A stretch of 37,551 nt of DNA from NCBI GenBank assembly GCA_016930255.1, contig JAFGHB010000056.1:1-37551 (forward strand), given 5' to 3'. The notes under the pieces were generated by a model, which saw only the letters and a program-made list of their open reading frames with translations, did no database searches and was not told where the DNA came from. Position numbers and translations under genes: made by a program. This document shows positions 17,230 to 25,494 of the stretch, piece by piece (position 1 is the first letter of the stretch; each line of letters begins with the position of its first letter). The stretch is from Methanomicrobia archaeon (GTDB lineage: Archaea; Halobacteriota; Syntropharchaeia; Alkanophagales; Methanospirareceae).

Positions 17230-17382
17230 GATTTCCTCTCAATTGAAGCATTAGAAGTACTCGTTACATAAATGTATCCTCTTCTTCGTTTCTTTGCTTT
17301 GCGAACGGTTGCATATACCGTTTTGCTGATAAAAGAAGTTGCCGAAGGCAATTTGAGCGGAGATGCGAAGCACTGTAGTCTT

Positions 17383-18531
17383 TTATTCGCTGTTATCTGA
17401 AGTGGTGCTCTGTATTTTGAGTTGTTCGATAGTTTCATCTATAAGAGTGATAATGCCATTTCCAAGAGTATTAAAAGTATTAACGGATTCCCCTCCATCC
17501 ATGTAAAAACTTGCTCTTCCTAATTCGGACAATTTAACGGCGATTTCGACTAAGTGATTCACTAGTTCTGATGGAAAGTCGAAAGGAGCACTGGAAGCAA
17601 TAATCAAAAGTTGCGAGCCAATGATAGCAGATTTGTTTTTTAAATCTGTAAGAAAGGGATTTACAAGTTTTTCGTCTTCTCCACCGTAAACTGACGTCCA
17701 TAGTGTCTTAAATTCAATTAGTTTTGTCAATGCGCCAGACTTCCATAGCTCTGGTTCTAACTGTAAACTAGTTATCAATAAGTCCGGGTTCTTAAGCCAA
17801 ACTCCATCAGCTAAGTTATCTGCCACTTTTTCCAACTTCTGCCTTATATTGTTATTGTGTTCAACTAATTTTTCAACTTCTTTTACAAGTTCATGTATCC
17901 CTTTCTCATCTAGAAAAGATAGACCTTTGAATGCAGATAAATCCATTATTTGTTCGATGTTTCTGGTATCTGATCGTAATCCTCCAGAATAAGATATTTT
18001 CACATTATAAGTTAAAGGTAATTCACTCATTTCGAAATAGGAAAATACGCCATCAAAAAAGGTTCGTATTTCATATCCTGGAGGTATTGAGCCAATTCCG
18101 TCCTTTAAGAGAGAGATATTGTTTATCTTTCCCCCTTTGCTATTCTCAAGTGGCGGTTGAAATGCCAGCTTGACATTCTTTGCAACACTTTTGCCTATAT
18201 TCTTTATAACGAAATATATCACATGCTTACCATAAGGAATGTCAAAGTAGGCAACTACATATGGTGCAACCTCGAGGTCTCGAGATTCTTTCATTTCCTT
18301 AAGAATCTCTTCCGATACCTCTGTTGATTTCTTTGAGGCAGAAGCAATCTGCCACGTTTTTATTACATATATGATCAAAGCGATTAGCGTTCCTATCTGA
18401 ACTATTGCAAGGATAATATCTATGGAGGATTTCGAAAAACCTTCAAAAACGTCTAAAAACCACCCAAAAATATAGAGAGGATAAAATAAAAAGGGAAGTA
18501 AAGCAAAAACCTCTATGATCTCTTTTTCCAT
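17383..18531 (-). CDS. Two-helix membrane protein of unknown function
   Basis: A 382-aa, AT-rich gene. Two N-terminal membrane helices (IIEVFALLPFLFYPLYIFGWFL and IDIILAIVQIGTLIALIIYVI) are followed by a short coiled coil (SKKSTEVSEEILKEMKESRD). A beta-rich segment comes next (VAPYVVAYFDIPYGKHVIYFVIKNIGKSVAKNVK), a pattern common in uncharacterised prokaryotic membrane-tethered proteins. The C-terminal half is helical, with a coiled coil around ELVKEVEKLVEHNNNIRQKLEKV. No enzyme motif is visible. It starts three bases after a 43-codon gene with a good RBS, so the two probably form an operon. Confidence 0.65.
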   Translation of the reverse strand: MEKEIIEVFALLPFLFYPLYIFGWFLDVFEGFSKSSIDIILAIVQIGTLIALIIYVIKTWQIASASKKSTEVSEEILKEMKESRDLEVAPYVVAYFDIPYGKHVIYFVIKNIGKSVAKNVKLAFQPPLENSKGGKINNISLLKDGIGSIPPGYEIRTFFDGVFSYFEMSELPLTYNVKISYSGGLRSDTRNIEQIMDLSAFKGLSFLDEKGIHELVKEVEKLVEHNNNIRQKLEKVADNLADGVWLKNPDLLITSLQLEPELWKSGALTKLIEFKTLWTSVYGGEDEKLVNPFLTDLKNKSAIIGSQLLIIASSAPFDFPSELVNHLVEIAVKLSELGRASFYMDGGESVNTFNTLGNGIITLIDETIEQLKIQSTTSDNSE

Positions 18532-18534
18532 TTT

Positions 18535-18666
18535 CTACCTCTCCAAATATTTCAATAATCTAAGCTGCTTTCTAAGCGCCATTTCGTATAACTCATATAT
18601 ATCCAAACCAGTTCGTATATTTAAGTTCGTAGATACCTCCCTCTGGACGATATCTCCATTCTCCAT
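18535..18666 (-). CDS. Small 43-aa protein upstream of the two-helix membrane protein
   Basis: A short gene too small for routine calling. From the ATG at 18666 the minus strand reads MENGDIVQREVSTNLNIR, then TGLDIYELYEMALRKQLRLL and KYLER before TAG. A clear RBS (GGTAGGAGAAAG) lies a few bases before the ATG. The stop is only three bases before the start of the 382-aa gene. The C-terminal two thirds look like a single amphipathic helix. No family is recognised. Support rests on RBS, spacing and sensible composition. Confidence 0.5.
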   Translation of the reverse strand: MENGDIVQREVSTNLNIRTGLDIYELYEMALRKQLRLLKYLER

Positions 18667-18864
18667 CTTTCTCCTACCCCTCTTTCCTTTCCACCCTTCA
18701 TCCCTTGCGCATTTGTGCCCTCGAACAACCTGTCCAAAGGAGTGGTAAGGTAATCCTGCATAGATCTTTATTACTTCCAGATGTATATATCTCTATCTGT
18801 TGTCGTCGAACTCTTATGCCTTCCTTTACAAAACTAACTGCACTTGTGGCCCTTTCTTCGCTTT

Positions 18865-19080
18865 ACTTTGTCGCCCAACGGTTAGTTAACTATTAGAGTA
18901 CTAACCTCTTTTTTATTGTATACATCGTGAAAAATGCTCGTAACCAACCAAAAGAGCGTTAGAGTGACGAAGCTGGAGAACTACGGCTCTGCTCTCTGAC
19001 CGCTTTACACAATAGAGATAAATCTGGGGCTACGAGTCGAAGAAAGCCCTGATGCAATACATAAAATGCTGACCGAAATG
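18865..19080 (+). repeat. Direct repeat copy A (degenerate) of 20657-20869
   Basis: About 215 bases that align with the promoter and 5' end of the gene at 20722. Shared stretches include aactattagagta, gaagctggagaactacggctc and agccctgatgca, with scattered substitutions and small indels. It lies 1.8 kb upstream of the intact copy, with two genes in between. Confidence 0.85.
18934..19080 (+). pseudogene. Truncated duplicate of the unknown gene at 20722
   Basis: The ATG at 18934 opens MLVTNQKSVRVTKLENYG, nearly identical to the intact gene's MLITNQKSVRITKLENYG, but the frame stops at codon 22. DNA similarity continues to about 19080 through frameshifts and then fades. Only the first quarter of the gene is left. 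It overlaps no real coding sequence and should not be annotated as functional. Confidence 0.8.
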
Positions 19081-19139
19081 CGTTCCATACCGTTTCCGAG
19101 TCGTTTGAAGAGACGACGATTCCTGTTTTCATGTTTGTT

Positions 19140-19775
19140 TTATATCCCCTTCTGTGCGACAATGACAACAAAACCTCCTTCTCCATAACCCGCTTTAACA
19201 GATTCAATAGCAGTCATTTCTTGTGGTAGTTTGAAGATTGTCTGACCGGTTTTGACGTCTTCAAGCTCCAATCTTTTCAACCAATCTAAAACTTGTTTGA
19301 GAGAATAAAAGGTGGCGTGCCTGTAGAATTTACTCTCTTTCTTCTTTGATTCATACAGTTTGCCAAGAAAACTCTCCTTGTCAATCAAACCTAGAATGAT
19401 ATATCCCCCAGGCTTAAGAACTCGTTTTGCTTCCCTGAGAGCTCGTAGAGGGTCTTGCACAAAGCATAAGGTTACAACAATCAAAACAAAATCAAAAGAA
19501 GAATCAGCAAACGGAAGTCTTTCCGCCTTTGCTTCATAGACCTCTATCCCTCGTTCCCGTGCTCTATCTGCCATTGCTTTTGCAGGCTCTACTCCAACGT
19601 TGATGCCGAGCGGAACTGCAAATCTACCCGTACCTACGCCAACCTCTAAACCGTTACTATCTTGTGGAATGAAAATCTTTAAAGCTCGAACCTCCGACTC
19701 ATAAGCGAATCTATTTGCATCAAACCATTCATCGTATTCTTGAGCATACTTTTCAAAGATTTCAACGCTCTTCAT
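19140..19775 (-). CDS. Class I SAM-dependent methyltransferase
   Basis: A 211-aa methyltransferase of the UbiE/Methyltransf_11 type. Motif I is GLEVGVGTGRFAVPLG, acidic motif II region is GVEPAKAMADRA, motif post-II is ERLPFADSSFDFVLIVVTLCFV, and motif III region is RVLKPGGYIILGLID. The ATG at 19775 (MKSVEIFEKYAQEYDEWFD) matches the usual N-terminus; an upstream start at 19805 is possible. It is AT-rich and lies, with the MBL-fold gene, between two copies of a direct repeat. Substrate unknown. Confidence 0.82.
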   Translation of the reverse strand: MKSVEIFEKYAQEYDEWFDANRFAYESEVRALKIFIPQDSNGLEVGVGTGRFAVPLGINVGVEPAKAMADRARERGIEVYEAKAERLPFADSSFDFVLIVVTLCFVQDPLRALREAKRVLKPGGYIILGLIDKESFLGKLYESKKKESKFYRHATFYSLKQVLDWLKRLELEDVKTGQTIFKLPQEMTAIESVKAGYGEGGFVVIVAQKGI

Positions 19776-19914
19776 ACTTTTTTCGCCCTTATTGAGCACC
19801 GCCAAATTGCGTAAAACGTTCGAGCTGATCTGATCGGAAGCCCTGCGAAGCAGAATTTGCGCGGAGTCCCCAAGACTCGCAGCCGGATACGCTCGGTTAT
19901 ACGAAGTTGTAGAT

Positions 19915-20562
19915 TCATAGTTCTATCATTTTACCTGCTCCACCTCTAACATATTTCTCTGGATAGCGTGACTTTATCTCTGACTTAAATTGAGTACAGT
20001 GAGTCGGACAGATAAGTTTTAAATTCTGAAGCAAACCAAAATCTCTGAATCCATGCAAACCCCCAATAATCGCATAAGGGTTTCCAAATTGTGACGCCGC
20101 ATCCAGAATACTCCCAACTCCCGGATGAGAACATCCTACGATCACGACAATTCCTTTTTCCATTTTGACCACAAGAGACTGCTCTGCTAAGGCACGTGGG
20201 GTCCTAAGTTCACCTGTAGAGAAAACATTTTCGTAGATTTTAATCGGCTCTTTTACCGCAATCACTTCTCTTGCACCACGCGGTTTGGGAGATGAGCCCG
20301 GAATATAAACTCTGACCGGATTTATTTTAAGAAAATCTGAAAGCCCACCAGTATGATCCAAATGAGCGTGAGAGATGATAATCACCTCAATCGTAGTGGG
20401 GTCTATATTGAGCTTTTCCATATTATGGAAAAGTATAGAACCATCTGCGCCTGTATCAAAAAGTATTTTCTTACCATATACCTCAACGAGACAAGAAAAA
20501 CCCCAGTCGGCTTTAAACCCTTCTTTTGCTACTTCGTTATCATAAACAATGGTAATCTTCAT
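19915..20562 (-). CDS. Metallo-beta-lactamase-fold hydrolase (dihydropterin-phosphate synthase-like)
   Basis: A 215-aa MBL-fold protein. Metal-binding motifs are ISHAHLDHTGG, VIVGCSHPGVG, GGLHGF and CPTHCTQ. The overall pattern (IVYDNEV at the start, FDTGADGSILFHNMEKL, GCSHPG, CTQ) is that of the MJ0301-like family that includes 7,8-dihydropterin-6-methyl-4-(beta-D-ribofuranosyl)-aminobenzene-5'-phosphate synthase. It is shorter than the ~260 aa usual there, so the exact reaction is uncertain. It precedes the methyltransferase on the same strand by ~110-140 bases. Confidence 0.78.
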   Translation of the reverse strand: MKITIVYDNEVAKEGFKADWGFSCLVEVYGKKILFDTGADGSILFHNMEKLNIDPTTIEVIIISHAHLDHTGGLSDFLKINPVRVYIPGSSPKPRGAREVIAVKEPIKIYENVFSTGELRTPRALAEQSLVVKMEKGIVVIVGCSHPGVGSILDAASQFGNPYAIIGGLHGFRDFGLLQNLKLICPTHCTQFKSEIKSRYPEKYVRGGAGKMIEL

Positions 20563-20656
20563 CTTATCACCTCTTTTTACAATCTTTCATCAGTGCTTCC
20601 ATCTGGAAGATCCAATCTGAGTGTGGGACCCCTCTCTCTTCCATTTGATAACGAAT

Positions 20657-20869
20657 ACTTTGTCTCTCAACGATTAACTATTAGAGTAATAACCTCCCTC
20701 TTTATTTTATAAATCGTGAAAATGCTCATAACCAACCAGAAGAGCGTACGGATAACGAAGCTGGAGAACTACGGCTCGGATCTCCATCCACTGTACACAA
20801 TCGGGGTGGAGATCGAGCTGCACGTCGAAGAGAGCCCTGATGCAGTACATAAACTGCTAACCGAAACGG
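20657..20869 (+). repeat. Direct repeat copy B (intact parent) of 18865-19080
   Basis: Promoter and first ~145 coding bases of the gene at 20722, matched by the degenerate copy A. The promoter part contains taactattagagtaataacc, also present in copy A, so the duplication included regulatory sequence. Confidence 0.85.
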
Positions 20870-21369
20870 GACTTATAGGACGCGAAACGATACCCTTCGA
20901 CATCGTCTCGAACTTCAGAGGCTCGGCAGACGATAAACCGTACTATACCGCGGTTATTCTGGATGACTGCGTTACGAAACGGTATGAAGTGACGGCGCAT
21001 GATACCGGCGGTATGCTCAAGACCGGGATAACGTACGAGCCCGTCGTGCATCCGGAAGAGCTGCGGTTGACCCATCCGGCGGATTTTCCGCGCTTGCATA
21101 TCACCGTGCAGGAATGGGAGCTGCATAATTACAAGCATTATTTCATGCGGTTTATCGCATCCAAACGGTACGAGAGCTTTGACCTGTGGGTGACGAAGGA
21201 ACGAACTGGCGAGGACGAGGGTTCCGGATTCACAGCAATAACCGTACAGCTTACGGAATCGGAGCTACGAGAGAAGAAAGTGCCCTGCTCGTGGTATGTG
21301 AAGCGGCTTTCGATATTCAAAGGCGTTGACCTGGAGGCGGAGGTGCGGAAGAAATTTGGTACACCATGA
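20722..21369 (+). CDS. Conserved-looking protein of unknown function
   Basis: A 215-aa soluble protein with no recognised family. It reads as alternating beta strands and acidic loops (TIGVEIELHVEESPDAVHKL, YYTAVILDDCVTKRYEV, DFPRLHITVQEWELHNYKHYF) and has no signal peptide or membrane helix. Cysteines are few. The ATG at 20722 is preferred; an in-frame GTG at 20716 would add two residues. Base composition is like the core genes, unlike the two AT-rich genes upstream. A 5' fragment of it is duplicated at 18.9 kb. Confidence 0.7.
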   Translation: MLITNQKSVRITKLENYGSDLHPLYTIGVEIELHVEESPDAVHKLLTETGLIGRETIPFDIVSNFRGSADDKPYYTAVILDDCVTKRYEVTAHDTGGMLKTGITYEPVVHPEELRLTHPADFPRLHITVQEWELHNYKHYFMRFIASKRYESFDLWVTKERTGEDEGSGFTAITVQLTESELREKKVPCSWYVKRLSIFKGVDLEAEVRKKFGTP

Positions 21370-21455
21370 ATGTTAGCTTATACTAATCATTCTTATTTAT
21401 TGAGCTAGAGGTAGATAGGTAAATAAACGAAGGGGTTTTGGTTGGAGTTCCGAAA

Positions 21456-22349
21456 ATGGGAGAAGAAGAAGAGGAGATAGAACTCGTATTAGATAAGTAT
21501 AGAGCGGCTGGCAGGATCCTGGCAGAGGTGCGAAAAGGAGCCGTAGCGAAAGTAAAAGAAGGGGCGTTGCTGTTGGAGGTTGCAGAATTTGTGGAGCAGA
21601 GCACGAGGGATAAGGGCGGAGAACCGGCGTTTCCCTGTAATATTTCACGGAACGATGAAGCAGCACACGCCACGCCGTCGATAGACGACGAGACGGTCTT
21701 TGCGAAGGACCTCGTGAAGCTAGACATCGGCGTTCAGGTTGACGGGTATATCGCTGATAGCGCAGTGACCGTGGATTTAAGTGGCGAGCACAAGGAACTG
21801 GTGGAGGCCGCGGAAGCGGGGTTAAACGCAGCGATAAAGGCTATTCGTGCGGGCATAAGCACTGGTGAGGTAGGCGACGCCATCGAGCATGCGATACGGG
21901 AGCGCGGCTACAAACCGGTCGTCAATCTCTCCGGGCATGGGCTCGCGCAGTACAATGCGCATACGTCGCCCACGATACCTAATGTGGGGTTTGAGCACGG
22001 CGTGATCTTAAACGAGAACGACGTGGTTGCGATAGAGCCGTTTGCCACTGATGGTGCGGGTAAAGTAGTAGAGCATGGAACCGCTGAGATTTACAGCCTG
22101 ATCAAAGCAAAACCGGTTCGCGTGAGCGAGGCGAAGAAGCTGCTGAAGGAGATCGAGAAGTATCACGGGTTGCCGTTCGCCAAACGCTGGCTGCCACGCG
22201 AGCGGCTCGATCTGGCGCTCAGAACGGTACATAACACGGGCGCGTTGCGGGAGTACCCGGTGCTACGGGAAGAAGGCGGCGGGTTGGTTTCGCAAGCCGA
22301 ACACACGGTGATCGTGACGAAGGACGGGTGCGAGGTGACGACGAAATAA
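21456..22349 (+). CDS. map: Methionine aminopeptidase, type II
   Basis: A 297-aa archaeal-type MetAP that removes N-terminal methionine. Metal-binding aspartates are in KLDIGVQVDGYIADSAVTVDLS, a metal histidine is in the SGHGLAQYNAHTSPTIPN segment, and a metal glutamate is in VVAIEPFATDG; the final metal-binding region is near GLVSQAEHTVIV. The C-terminal helical insertion typical of type II is present (LPFAKRWLPRERLDLALR). The ATG at 21456 is preferred to a TTG at 21438. Confidence 0.95.
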   Translation: MGEEEEEIELVLDKYRAAGRILAEVRKGAVAKVKEGALLLEVAEFVEQSTRDKGGEPAFPCNISRNDEAAHATPSIDDETVFAKDLVKLDIGVQVDGYIADSAVTVDLSGEHKELVEAAEAGLNAAIKAIRAGISTGEVGDAIEHAIRERGYKPVVNLSGHGLAQYNAHTSPTIPNVGFEHGVILNENDVVAIEPFATDGAGKVVEHGTAEIYSLIKAKPVRVSEAKKLLKEIEKYHGLPFAKRWLPRERLDLALRTVHNTGALREYPVLREEGGGLVSQAEHTVIVTKDGCEVTTK

Positions 22350-22368
22350 GATACAATACTAAGGGGCC

Positions 22369-22554
22369 ATGAAAAAAAGTAAAATGCATCAAGAGAAGAA
22401 AAAGACGGCTGTGGAGATAATGGATGCATCTCGTGCAAAGACGCGCGGTGTGAAATTCGATTCCACTGAAGTGATCAGACGCATGAGGGATGCACGATAT
22501 TCTTGGACCCGCTATTCGAATAACTCCCCCTTAGCGAACTCCAAGTTGAGATAG
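22369..22554 (+). CDS. Antitoxin-like small protein, probably frameshifted
   Basis: A 61-codon frame with a lysine-rich start and a middle segment AVEIMDASRAKTRGVKFDSTEVIRRMRDARY that resembles short VapB/RelB-like antitoxins in size and charge. The remaining tail (SWTRYSNNSPLANSKLR) looks out of frame. Reading one frame over from 22500 gives LDPLFE then a stop at 22523, which would be a more natural antitoxin end. No toxin follows; rtcA begins 34 bases later. Probably an orphan, decaying antitoxin. Family assignment is weak. Confidence 0.4.
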   Translation: MKKSKMHQEKKKTAVEIMDASRAKTRGVKFDSTEVIRRMRDARYSWTRYSNNSPLANSKLR

Positions 22555-22587
22555 GACTGAAGAGTAAAAATCGCATTGTCTTTTGTC

Positions 22588-23616
22588 ATGCTCCCTATAG
22601 ACGGCTCCGTTGGTGAAGGCGGCGGTCAGATCATACGCACCGCAATCGCGCTCGCAGCGATCACCGGCAAAGAGGTAGAACTAACCAACATCCGGGCGAA
22701 CCGGCCGAAGCCCGGGCTCTCGGCGCAGCACCTGCACGCCGTGGAAGCCGTAGAACGAATCTCAGGTGGGCACACCGAAGGGCTAGCGCTGCGGTCTACT
22801 CACTTAATATTCACGCCGGGAACGCTCAAGGGCTTTAAAGGCGAGATAGATATCGGCACTGCAGGCAGTATTACATTATTACTACAATGCCTCATCCCGG
22901 TTGCGCTCTTTGCCGACCGTGAAACGTCGGTAAAAATAACAGGCGGCACGGACGTGAACTGGTCTCCGCCAATCGATTTTTACCTGAACGTATTCCTCAA
23001 AGCGCTTCGAGAGATGGGCTGTGCGGTGTATTTAGATCTCAAACGAAGAGGCTATTATCCCAAGGGCGGCGGCGTAGTGGACGTCACAGTAACACCTGTG
23101 ACGCAGCTGAAGGGGTTTGTGCTACAGGAACCGGAAACCGCAAACGTCATAAAGGGCGTCTCGCATTCCTCTGGTCTTCCCGCGCACGTAGCCGAACGAC
23201 AAGCGAACGCTGCTAAACAGACCCTAAAAGGAGTGGGCTACAATGCCAAAATAAAAATGGAAATAGAAGAGGACGGTAAAAGGACTACGGGCAGCGGCAT
23301 TACACTCTGGCGCGGTTACAAAAGTGGGACCGCTTTGGGCGAACGCGGCAAACGTGCAGAAATCGTCGGTGAAGAGGCTGCGAGAAACATCATAACAGAA
23401 TTAGAAACCGCTGCGACAGTCGATGTGCACTTAGCAGATCAGCTCGTCCCCTATATCGCTCTTGCAGACGATAAATCTGAACTAAGGGTACGGGAGATGA
23501 CGAAGCATCTCGAAACCAACATCTTCATCACGCAGCAGTTTCTGGATGTGGAATTCGAAATCGAGCAAGAGCGAACAAAGGAAGGAAAAGAGGTTTTTGT
23601 GGTTAAGAGGGGGTAG
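22588..23616 (+). CDS. rtcA: RNA 3'-terminal phosphate cyclase
   Basis: A 342-aa enzyme that converts RNA 3'-phosphate ends to 2',3'-cyclic phosphates via a covalent His-AMP intermediate. The N-terminal signature IDGSVGEGGGQIIRTAIALA, the RANRPKPGLSAQHL segment, the GTAGSITLLLQ loop and the nucleotidylated-histidine region VDVHLADQLVPY are all intact, as is RRGYYPKGGG. The ATG at 22588 is chosen over the TTG at 22576. It could make substrates that RtcB, encoded 17 kb away, can ligate. Confidence 0.95.
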   Translation: MLPIDGSVGEGGGQIIRTAIALAAITGKEVELTNIRANRPKPGLSAQHLHAVEAVERISGGHTEGLALRSTHLIFTPGTLKGFKGEIDIGTAGSITLLLQCLIPVALFADRETSVKITGGTDVNWSPPIDFYLNVFLKALREMGCAVYLDLKRRGYYPKGGGVVDVTVTPVTQLKGFVLQEPETANVIKGVSHSSGLPAHVAERQANAAKQTLKGVGYNAKIKMEIEEDGKRTTGSGITLWRGYKSGTALGERGKRAEIVGEEAARNIITELETAATVDVHLADQLVPYIALADDKSELRVREMTKHLETNIFITQQFLDVEFEIEQERTKEGKEVFVVKRG

Positions 23617-23639
23617 TTCTCAACGTAGCGGGCTGCTGA

Positions 23640-23970
23640 AGGAAATTCTCGATCTTCATAAAATCACTTGAAATCGGTAGAGTCGCTGCATGCTGCTTAA
23701 ATCGATCTATCGTCGTCCATAATCGCAGCCATCCACAATCGGAACGGGCTCAAATCCCCTCTCCGTAAGATACTTCATCACGCTATCCCGCTCTTCAACC
23801 GTTTTGAACTCGAATCGGAATCGTTCGTGATTGTAATAGCGAGATAGATCCTTGAAGATTCCGCGATCCTCGAAGAAATACTTGAAGTACCACAGACTTC
23901 CTAGTTTGAAGATATAAATTCGTTCCCGTTCTGTGTTCGCATCAGCTTGAACGTTAGAAAGGAGTGGCAT
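23640..23970 (-). pseudogene. Frameshifted paralog of the unknown gene at 24755
   Basis: The open frame (87 codons, 23970-23707) matches the first two thirds of the 24755-25147 protein: RIYIFKLGSLWYFKYFFEDRG against RINIFKIGKLWCFKHFFDDRE, and RGFEPVPIVD against KGFEPVPIED. It then stops at DYGRR. One base out of frame the sequence continues as TTIDRFKQHAATL, aligning with the paralog's TVKIDKFKKYAPIL, so a one-base deletion near 23715 truncated it. The remnant runs to about 23640. It follows the methyltransferase stop by 15 bases. Confidence 0.75.
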
Positions 23971-23985
23971 CGTGTTTGTGTTCCT

Positions 23986-24657
23986 TTACCTCCTTTGCAT
24001 CACAAAAAACACCGACCCGCAAGGATCTCTTTTGAACATGTCGACTTCCTGTTGTTCCTTGTCAAGCACTTTTAGAGACTCTCGGTCGCCTCTGTACTTC
24101 ACGTTCACGCGAAGTTCCTGTATCCGCTTCTCCAACGGCCCGATATAGTCATGCCACCACGAGTCCTCAGACACGGTGAACTGCCCAATGAGCGCGTAGC
24201 CGCAGCGTGAAATCAGCTCCAGTTTCTTCGGTAAATTGCCTGGGTCGTCATGAACGACGAGGAATCCCCGAGGTTTGAGTAACCGCCGCCACGCTTTAAG
24301 GCCCTGTTCAAACCCGATGACAAATAGAGAGCCCTCGGCCCACACGATATCAAAGCGCTCATCAGGGAAGTCCATCTCAAACAGTGAGCATTGTACAGCC
24401 TTAACCCTGTCTGAGAGGTCCGCGGCTTCTATCTTTCGGTGCAGTTCGTCCAAGTCAGGCTGGCTGATGTCCAATCCGATTATCTGCCCGTTGCTCAATC
24501 GCGCAAGTTCCAGCGTCGGAACGCCCGTGCCGCAGCCGATATCCAAAATATCAGGAGCTTCCAATTCGGGCAGCATCTGAAACGCCTGCCTCGTGTATTT
24601 AATGAAACGTTCCCTGAGACGGTCTTTCTGGAGCGCTCCTAGTACGTCTACGGTCAT
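23986..24657 (-). CDS. Class I SAM-dependent methyltransferase
   Basis: A 223-aa methyltransferase. Motif I is ILDIGCGTGVPTLELA, motif II GQIIGLDISQPDLDEL, motif post-II FDIVWAEGSLFVIGF, and motif III LLKPRGFLVVHDD. The helical N-terminus (RLRERFIKYTRQAFQML) is typical of small-molecule methyltransferases. It sits between two paralogous unknown genes on the same strand, the downstream one only 15 bases away, so the trio may have been one functional unit. Substrate unknown. Confidence 0.82.
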   Translation of the reverse strand: MTVDVLGALQKDRLRERFIKYTRQAFQMLPELEAPDILDIGCGTGVPTLELARLSNGQIIGLDISQPDLDELHRKIEAADLSDRVKAVQCSLFEMDFPDERFDIVWAEGSLFVIGFEQGLKAWRRLLKPRGFLVVHDDPGNLPKKLELISRCGYALIGQFTVSEDSWWHDYIGPLEKRIQELRVNVKYRGDRESLKVLDKEQQEVDMFKRDPCGSVFFVMQRR

Positions 24658-24754
24658 TGGTCGCGGCCACGGTTAACGGTTACACTAAAAATAAGTAAGA
24701 GGAAGTCACAAGAAGGAGCATAACGCCCTTTGCTAGACTTCGATTAGGTGTTAT

Positions 24755-25147
24755 TTATCCCTCTTTAACTTTCTCCGCGCCCCGCGTTAGCGCCTCCTCC
24801 ACCGCTGCCAGATCCTTCATCACAAATACCCTATCCTTTCCGCTCTCCGTGGAATCGATCGAATCCCTCAGAATCGGCGCATACTTCTTGAATTTATCTA
24901 TCTTCACCGTGTACTCCGCGGTGTCCTCGATTGGAACGGGCTCGAACCCCTTCTCCTCGAGGTACGCTATCACCTTATTCCGCTCGGCAACGTTCTCCAG
25001 CTCGAAGCGGTAAGTCTCGCGATGATAATAGTCAGCCAGATCACTGAAGATCTCTCGATCGTCGAAAAAGTGCTTGAAGCACCACAGTTTCCCTATTTTG
25101 AAGATATTTATTCGTTCCTTTTTTACCTTCGCTGCTTGCCCACTCAT
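24755..25147 (-). CDS. Unknown protein, intact member of a paralog pair
   Basis: A 130-aa soluble protein with no recognised family. The N-terminal half is rich in aromatic residues and alternates strands and helices (INIFKIGKLWCFKHFFDDRE, YYHRETYRFELENVAERN); the C-terminal half is charged and helical (VFVMKDLAAVEEALTRG). A good purine-rich RBS (ggaaggagag) precedes the ATG. A second, frameshifted copy lies 1.2 kb downstream beyond the methyltransferase, suggesting local duplication around that gene. Confidence 0.65.
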   Translation of the reverse strand: MSGQAAKVKKERINIFKIGKLWCFKHFFDDREIFSDLADYYHRETYRFELENVAERNKVIAYLEEKGFEPVPIEDTAEYTVKIDKFKKYAPILRDSIDSTESGKDRVFVMKDLAAVEEALTRGAEKVKEG

Positions 25148-25494
25148 TTCGTTCTTCTCTCCTTCCTTTCCTATTTTATCTTATAACTCAGCCCGAATTA
25201 GCAAAAAATATTACGATATAAATAGGTGACTACGGCAAGCTATATAAGCTTTTTTATCCTCTTATTCAAAAGCGGGTTTCAATTTCTCATATACAACTTT
25301 TATGGTCGTAGAGGATTGCGTTAGCAAAACCCCCTAAAACTACTCCGGTGATCTTTAAATTAAGGTTCCTACTCGCATTTAACGAGAGAAGCAAAAGTAG
25401 CCACGGCTACTCTAAAAATGGATACGCTTTTTTTTCGATTTAGTGCCTTCCATGGATTTCGCACTTCCGTTAGGAAATACAAGCGAACGCAAAA
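25148..25494. other. Gene-free AT-rich stretch
   Basis: About 350 bases with no convincing ORF or tRNA. It contains a 16-base element (tataagcttttttatc, 25243-25258) that recurs at 27724-27739, and a small palindrome agtagccacggctact (25396-25411), followed ~15 bases on by a run of eight T. Confidence 0.5.

Noticed and set aside
18705-18896. 63-codon plus-strand ORF
   Set aside because: No RBS, odd composition, and it runs into the degenerate repeat; treated as non-coding.
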